In this document: one piece after another, positions 58,487 through 64,000 of the stretch
How the letters are laid out: each line of letters starts with the position of its first letter
How positions within the stretch are numbered: the first letter of the stretch is position 1
Source: Malaya genurostris
Taxonomy: Eukaryota; Arthropoda; Insecta; Diptera; Culicidae
DNA: 64,000 bases
Assembly: GCF_030247185.1 (NCBI RefSeq)
Contig: NC_080572.1
Location: 209,217,435-209,281,434, forward strand
Direction: 5' to 3'
Notes under the pieces: model-generated
Databases searched by the model: none
What the model was told of the DNA's origin: nothing
Seen by the model: only the letters and a program-made list of their open reading frames with translations
Program-made: the position numbers and the translations under genes

Positions 58487-58690
58487 CAGGGTGTTCCATG
58501 AGAGATTCAGAATTTAAAAAGGTAATAATAAAAAAAATGGTTTGATAGATTTCAATGATATACATTCATTTGAAAGGTTGATTCTTGAAATTTATTTATG
58601 AAAAATATTTGGTTTTAACAGGACGGCGCTACGTGCCACACTGCCAAAGAAACAATCGATGTTCTTCTAACAATCTTTGAAAATTGAATT
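58487..58690 (+). pseudogene. Fragment of a mariner-family element
   Basis: It starts after TA (58485-58486) with CAGGGTGTTCCATGAGAG, a mariner-type terminus. At 58610-58687 a frame reads W-F-stop-QDGATCHTAKETIDVLL, the second catalytic Asp block of DD41D-type transposases, with one codon changed to TAA and ending in TGA at 58685. Almost everything else of the gene is missing and no right end was found. The terminal sequence differs from the other three mariners, so it is a further family. Confidence 0.75.
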
Positions 58691-58789
58691 TTTCCAAAAG
58701 CAGTAAGTGTAATAATAAAAATAAATCGAAATTCTGTAAATTGAACATTAAGGGGTTTTTGGTTTGTACAAAAAAGCACAGATTTTATT

Positions 58790-58925
58790 TCATTTTTTAT
58801 TCACGTACCGCCTGCTTAACGGTTCAAATTGAGCTGCTAGATGGAAATGGTAGTTCAATTTGAACTGCTTTAAGCACTGATGAGTCGAAGGCAAAACTGG
58901 AGCAGTAGATGTTCAAAACCCGATC
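58790..58925 (+). repeat. Dispersed repeat with hammerhead-like segment, copy
   Basis: TAGTTCAATTTGAACTGCTT, TAAGCACTGATGAGTCGAAG, GCAAAACTGG. Same order as at 3205 but with changes in the core (GAAA reads CAAAA and one stem position is altered). It is preceded by a related inverted piece (GGTTCAAATTGAGCTGC at about 58822). Confidence 0.6.
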
Positions 58926-60540
58926 ACTGTTTGTTTGTTTTCTTGTTGGCATTCGCACCCCTATGTAGAAAACAAAGGAGTAGTCCTACGTCAAAAAATT
59001 TATCTGTGATGTAGGCTCGCGGTTAAGTAAATTAGAAATGGCATGTACGATTAGTAATTCAGCTTAAAACACTCATTCAACTTCAGAAAGTATTAAAATT
59101 GTGATAAGTTTTCTAAGATATTGGCATTTAAAATACCAAATAACAAAGGGGCAATAAATCAGGTTTTGTGGATACTTGCTTGCAATATAGGATAAGAACT
59201 AAAATTTTAATCACCTTGATCGTTTAAAGTTTATATGAATAGCGTTCTGTTTGAATACAATTTTGAAAGTATTTCGGAACAGTTTCACAAATTAACCAAC
59301 TGTTTCTGAAGGTATACCAGATTTTTTTTAATTTTTTTTTTCAATTCAAAATCTACTTGGTATCTGATAGATATAATATTCGACGGGATGGGAAAAGGAA
59401 ATTAATGAAATTTTCGACATTATTAATATACTAAAAAATGCAAAAGAAACTCAGAAGTTTACAAATTACTTTGTTTGTCAAATTCTGACATTCATTGTTT
59501 CTATACTGTAAACCAAATAATACGTTGAAAGTCGTCGAAAAAGCAGATAACAGCTTCCAAAATAACATTTCTGTTCTGTATGAGACACGACCAAACATAA
59601 TGATATTAAAAATGCAAATTTTGAAACTCTCATCAACAGATTTAAACTTCAAAAATAGGCAAATAATTCTGAAACACTAACGTTAGTAATATATCATCGT
59701 CAATGCGTTCAAGAAGTGTTCATAATAATTTTCATCTTTTTTTTGCGAACTTCGATTTTCGTTCGTAAATAGAGATTTCTGTCTAAGACCAGCGCAATCG
59801 CAATGCGGTAAATAATATACAATGACTCTCAAATGTCTTTACCGGATGAACGATAGAAAACGATATTTTTCGCAAATTCGCGTGGCCGATTGAGCCGATT
59901 TTTTAAATAATTTTTTTTTTAATTGGATCTCGTTGTCGCCCTTTTTCTAGGGGGAGAGGAGCTTCCATTTCCCTCCTGCGAGGATTGAGGGCCACTTCGT
60001 TCGTGGTTCGTCTCGTCATCCAAGGATGGCTTTTATCGTATCAAAGAACGTTCACTGGCAACTCTTCACACGATTGAATCAGTGCCATCGAAGAGAAACG
60101 GAAATCATCGCAACAACATGGCTCATTTTACATAGAATCGACACCAGTGCGAGAGCGAATTTCTCTCGATGACATTTCTGAGAATCAAAGGTTAGCACGC
60201 TGCTGTGGGGATCCTCTCTGAAGCAACAAACGGTCGCTTATTCTCGTTTTGCGATCCGATTCTATACGGGCAGTGGATAATTGCGATAGAATCATTTTAC
60301 TATTGCCACTTATTCTAACTATGTGCATATAACCTTTGTATAAGTTGTGTCTATGAAAATGTATGTGAATGCTCCACACAAGGGTTTTGAAATATTGCAA
60401 CCTAGTATGAGAATCATCAAGTTGAATCATCGATTCGATTTTCTGCGATAATTGTCAACCTGCGATTCTCTCTTGGGAAATTCTACCCAACAACGATCAT
60501 TATCAGACTGTAAATTTTTTTTTAAGGGCGTGAAATACTC
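58926..60540. other. Intergenic; 59930-60480 less AT-rich
   Basis: No gene recognised. The 60185-60430 minus frame (81 codons) has no domain. Confidence 0.4.
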
Positions 60541-61680
60541 AGAGTATGAAGTGGAGCGAAGAAATGTAGCAAAATTCTCTCGCGGTTCATGCATTGAGAG
60601 GCTCGAGTTCTTGTAACATCTTCTACCGGATTGAAAATGTTGTATACAATATAGATAGCAATATAGCAGCTTCTGTCAAATTTTCGGCAATCACCAACAC
60701 TGTCGTCATCCATTGCCGCATCGATGGATTTGTTGTCAATTTCCGTCTTCTTTTGTTTCTAGTTGCTGTAGATGCACCTTGTTGTACATTGGTTGCAATT
60801 GCTGGTTGGTTGGAGGGTAAGTTGTTAACTGCAGCTGGCGTACTTTGTTCTATAGGGGATGATGATGGATTCGTTGAAGGGGATGCTTCATTGTTGTTGG
60901 TGACTGTCACAGGTGTACTGGGGTTGCTTGGGTTGGTGTGAAGAAAGCACCGTTGTCCTTTGGTGTAGTTGTCTTCTTGTCCAGTTTATCACATGGCTTA
61001 CCGTAGTGAACAGCTTTTTGGCAATATTGACATGTGGCCATCTGATTGTCATAGGTAACAAGAGATTTGTACGGAATTCTTGTATCTTGACCGAAAATCA
61101 CATAAGATGGTATAGCCTTCTTCAAGTGTATGCGTAATAAACGTACGCACATTTAGAATACCGTAATAAACGTACGCACATTTAGAATACCGACATAGTT
61201 TTGCGAATATAAGAATCGGTGACGCTTGAGGGAAGATCATGCACACGCACTTCTATACCACTATCTTCCATATATACTGGAATGTTGTACTTAATGTTCT
61301 CGTACTCCACATAGTGCACATTGTTAATGTCTTTTGCGAATTGAATTGCATCCAACTCTTTATAAAACTGGATGTAAATAACATTATTTATCTTATTGCA
61401 TTGAAGTAAATGCACACGTTTAATGTCAAGATGCATTTGCTCCTTAAGCAAACCTTCAAGTTCTCGTATCGAAGGTCGATTTTTGCACTGCCTGAAATCA
61501 ACAACAATTGTATTCTTTCGTGTCGACGACAGCTTTTGTTCGTTTGGTTCACTCATTTCGAGGTCGTTCTATTCTTCACTACACAATACTGTACTTGGTT
61601 TCTCCTGTCCGAACGTAAGCGGTTTTGTTTTATCGACTGACTTGGATGAGATGTGAAAGCGAACTGTGAATGCTACACAT
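60540..61680 (-). mobile_element. LINE fragment: ORF1 region without ORF2
   Basis: Minus-strand piece containing a 5' UTR-like stretch (about 61557-61680) and a broken ORF1 (61556 to about 60594). No endonuclease or reverse transcriptase follows on the left side, where sequence becomes unrecognisable at about 60540. LINE copies normally lose their 5' side, so keeping only the 5' side is unusual. Confidence 0.7.
60594..61556 (-). pseudogene. Non-LTR retrotransposon ORF1 (Gag-like, CCHC zinc knuckle), broken
   Basis: Starts at an ATG at 61556 (MSEPNEQKLSSTRKNTIVVD), followed by an RRM-like region (IQFYKELDAIQFAKDI; IEVRVHDLPSSVTDSYIRKT). A 29-bp tandem duplication at about 61138-61195 shifts the frame and gives a stop after KTMSVF. 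Beyond it another phase continues VRLLRIHLKKAIPSYV and DTRIPYKSLVTYDNQM, then the zinc knuckle CQYCQKAVHYGKPC (C-x2-C-x4-H-x4-C). A proline/serine/asparagine-rich tail with a basic stretch (TRNKRRRKLTTNP) follows in a third phase from about 60910. ORF1 proteins of this type bind element RNA. The clade (I, R1/LOA or Jockey group) is not fixed. Confidence 0.8.
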
Positions 61681-62084
61681 TTATTTTTTATGAATTTGAA
61701 TTAGTTCAGGTAAAACTAACCTGATGAAACATAATTCTGGCTTGGACTGATTTCCGTAATATTTCTGTAAATTAAAAAAAATGAGACTACGTAAACTTTG
61801 CACAAAACCCCCTTCCCCCTCGTAGACAAACGTAGATACAAGCGCTTCAAATTAGGTTCAATATAAAAAAAATTTATCGCCGAAAGTTCTGAAATGGCCT
61901 CCTTATTCCCGCAGAATCAACAGATTCAATATACGTACTCAACTGAACACGATGTGCAGCAGATAAAATAAAATGACATCCACACCCCTAAAAAGGCAAG
62001 CATCCAGCAAGTCACAAGCTACCTGCTTCGTTTGCGGCTGGCTACCGATCAAAGTTAAAATTGTAAGATGGTATATAGTTATAG
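61681..62084. other. Intergenic sequence
   Basis: No feature recognised. Confidence 0.4.
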
Positions 62085-62345
62085 ATTCCATAACTGTTAG
62101 TTATAGAAAAATCAAGGTCGATTCAAATCAATTTTTCAATAGTATGCTATTGAAATATTGATATGACGTTGCCATACGTGTTTAAGCTAAATGTTTCCGA
62201 TTCGATTGATAATTAAATTTTATAAATCCATCCGCAGAGCACTGAGTTATTAGCGTTCAAAATTATGACAAAAAAATCTAACGCGGGAAATTTTCTAATT
62301 TTTAATTAACACCCGGCCACGTATAGTGAGGAGTAAGGCAAAAGG
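62085..62345 (+). repeat. Dispersed repeat S, copy
   Basis: Longest plus-strand copy of the family (see 15490 and 41815), running to CCACGTATAGTGAGGAGTAA. It is directly joined to a small Foldback-like remnant. Confidence 0.8.
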
Positions 62346-62390
62346 TTTTCGGCGAATGAGTTTTCGGTGAAATAACTCATTCGTATCTGT
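62346..62390. repeat. Foldback-like terminal array remnant
   Basis: TTTTCGGCGAATGAG and TTTTCGGTGAAATAACTCAT are two units of the array seen at 7790-7953 and 30980-31064. No loop or second end is present. Confidence 0.6.
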
Positions 62391-64000
62391 TTGAAACCTC
62401 TTCAAATAACCTAATAATTGCTGAAATATATTTCTGTATACGCAAAAAAGGATGGAATTACAAAAACCACACTGTCTCGTATGATAAGAACCTTCAAGAA
62501 TCATCTGTATGCCCGAATGAATGATCGTACAATGGGTCCAAGGTACCACTCAGTTTTATGCAGAAAACCTTAAAGTGGTCTGGGCGTGTCTACACGCTCC
62601 AAAAGCCCCAAACTGGAATAAATAGTAAAACGTGGTGAATCTTACACCATGACCGACTTCAGTTAACTTATTGGTGAATTATATTTCGTTACCAAGTCTG
62701 AGTTCAATGTTCCGGAAAATGTTTGAAAGAAGAAAAGATCGCAATATGAAGAACAATCAACGGTGCGATCCACGGAAGCGTGTCTGAACAAGTGTCTTTT
62801 GCCATTCATATAGTAACATACAGGACTCTGTTTTAGCCTGATTTAGCAACCTGCCGCTGCACTCGAAATGTTTATAAATTTTCTACTGAGCTACTCACTG
62901 CCCAAGGTTGAAATATTGATTGAGTAGCATTTTTGAACGCTATTTTTTATCGCTGAGAGTAAACTGTTGTAACAGCGTTATTATGGATTGTATTTATTTC
63001 GCTACTTCTTCAGAAAAATGTCAAATGCCAGATAGCAAAAATGCCTATGACACTACTAGTAATAGGCAAAAGAATATTCAAAGTGCCCAACATGAAAAGG
63101 AAAATTTTAATATTTTAACAAAATCTCGAATTTACCTATTAGTAGCTGTATAACACAGTTTTTCATGGGCTACAAGCAACTTTAGACTTTCGGTTCCTTT
63201 CACTGCTTCTATTGAACTGTTTTCATCGTGCGCTGAAATGGCTTCAATGGCCATTCAATTACTGTGGCCCTACCTTCATTTTTTATTCGTTGGCTCAGCT
63301 ACACAAATGTCAATATTTGCGTCAAGTAATTGAAAAACTTGCATCATAACACCAAACACGGCTGCGGCAGCAACAATGTGATGAATTCAACCAAAACCGA
63401 AGAATGAACTGCTAGCTATACTGGGTCATACATTGTACGAAGCTCTATTACTGTTAACATTGTGTGTGAAACAAGCACACCTTCGTACGGGAATTGTTTG
63501 CTAGCATAATGGAGTTTGTAGTTTCGTTCAACTATGGCGTAAAGGAAATTGCTTTAAAAAATAACTGCCACCAGGCGAATGTTTCTTGACGAAGAAATTC
63601 ACATTAAGACTTTTGTACCAATAGTCATCTCATTAGTAGAGTCGCAATTTTGTTTTGCCGACAACTTGACTTTCAATCAACGAATTGTGATTAAATCGGA
63701 TACAATATCTTTGCTTCGGCCTTGAGGAGCAATACCGCAGAAAAAACTTGAAACATCAAACAGAGGCAACAGATCTCACTCTAAATTATGGTTTTCGTAT
63801 ATGAGATGACTACTGGAGCCGTTACTCTATATAAATGTTGGGGGTATGTTGTTAATGAGAAATATGACATAGACAGCATTTATAAAAACTTACCTTACGA
63901 AAACTCAACTTGATATCGAGATAGCGAAACATAACTACAGCGATATCTATTTGAGGTTTTCATGCATCGTTTTGTAATCAAACACCGATGTTTTCTTTTA
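62391..64000. other. Intergenic; 63160-63600 apparently single-copy
   Basis: No gene, TE end or RNA recognised. A 77-codon plus frame at 62920-63153 has no domain. The 63160-63600 stretch is less AT-rich and shows TCAATTACTG and AGTAATTGAAA motifs. Confidence 0.4.

Overview
This window is eukaryotic, AT-rich and almost entirely made of transposable elements and their debris. No host protein-coding gene, rRNA, true tRNA or CRISPR array could be recognised. The mix points to a culicine mosquito. There are tRNA-headed SINEs, a LOA-type non-LTR retrotransposon with a C-terminal RNase H, a CR1/Jockey-group retrotransposon, an ITmD37E mariner relative (a family first described from mosquitoes), and a very abundant non-coding repeat whose ends read like 'ATCCACCTAGTGGTG...' and '...ATGAGAAAGGCAAAA'. 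I recall that repeat from Aedes/Culex-type genomes. This is recognition from memory, not a database search, and the species is left open.

Layout. 1-4.9 kb: AT-rich sequence, a locally repeated unit, one reversed modular-repeat copy carrying a long (TA)n run. 4.9-9.15 kb: a 4.2-kb hAT-type element with an 8-bp target duplication. Inside it sit a Foldback-like element with its own 9-bp target duplication and several direct repeats. 11.9-12.9 kb: an ITmD37E transposase pseudogene. 12.96-14.85, 21.36-23.17 and 50.84-53.07 kb: three long copies of the modular repeat. 15.7-16.1 kb: a Jockey-type 3' end. 23.5-27.0 kb: a CR1/Jockey-group element whose ORF2 is broken by one stop codon. 27.3 kb: a short hAT-type MITE. 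30.6-31.1 kb: a second Foldback-like element. 31.7-32.0 kb: an endonuclease-domain fragment. 32.1-33.1 kb: a DD41D mariner rearranged into a fold-back with identical 174-bp inverted ends. 35.8-36.7 kb: a second DD41D mariner. 42.5-46.1 kb: a LOA element nested in a modular repeat. 46.5, 50.6 and 58.2 kb: SINE copies. 57.1-58.0 kb: a DD37D (maT-type) mariner. 58.5 kb: a mariner fragment. 60.5-61.7 kb: a LINE ORF1 without its ORF2.

How the parts relate. The elements are nested and can be ordered in time. Host repeat, then hAT, then Foldback-like element around 5-9 kb; modular repeat then LOA around 42.5-46.1 kb; modular repeat then SINE at 50.6 kb. The strongest items are the DD41D mariner that duplicated its own 3' end in inverse orientation, the Foldback-like pair with arrays of 15-17-bp units as termini and 8-9-bp target duplications, and the hAT insertion confirmed by an unoccupied paralogous copy of its target next door. 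A few less repetitive, less AT-rich stretches (10.7-11.8, 18.3-18.7, 34.7-35.3, 40.8-41.3, 63.1-63.6 kb) could be host conserved non-coding sequence, but nothing in them can be named. Start codons of open frames in this window mean little, because most coding remnants are truncated.
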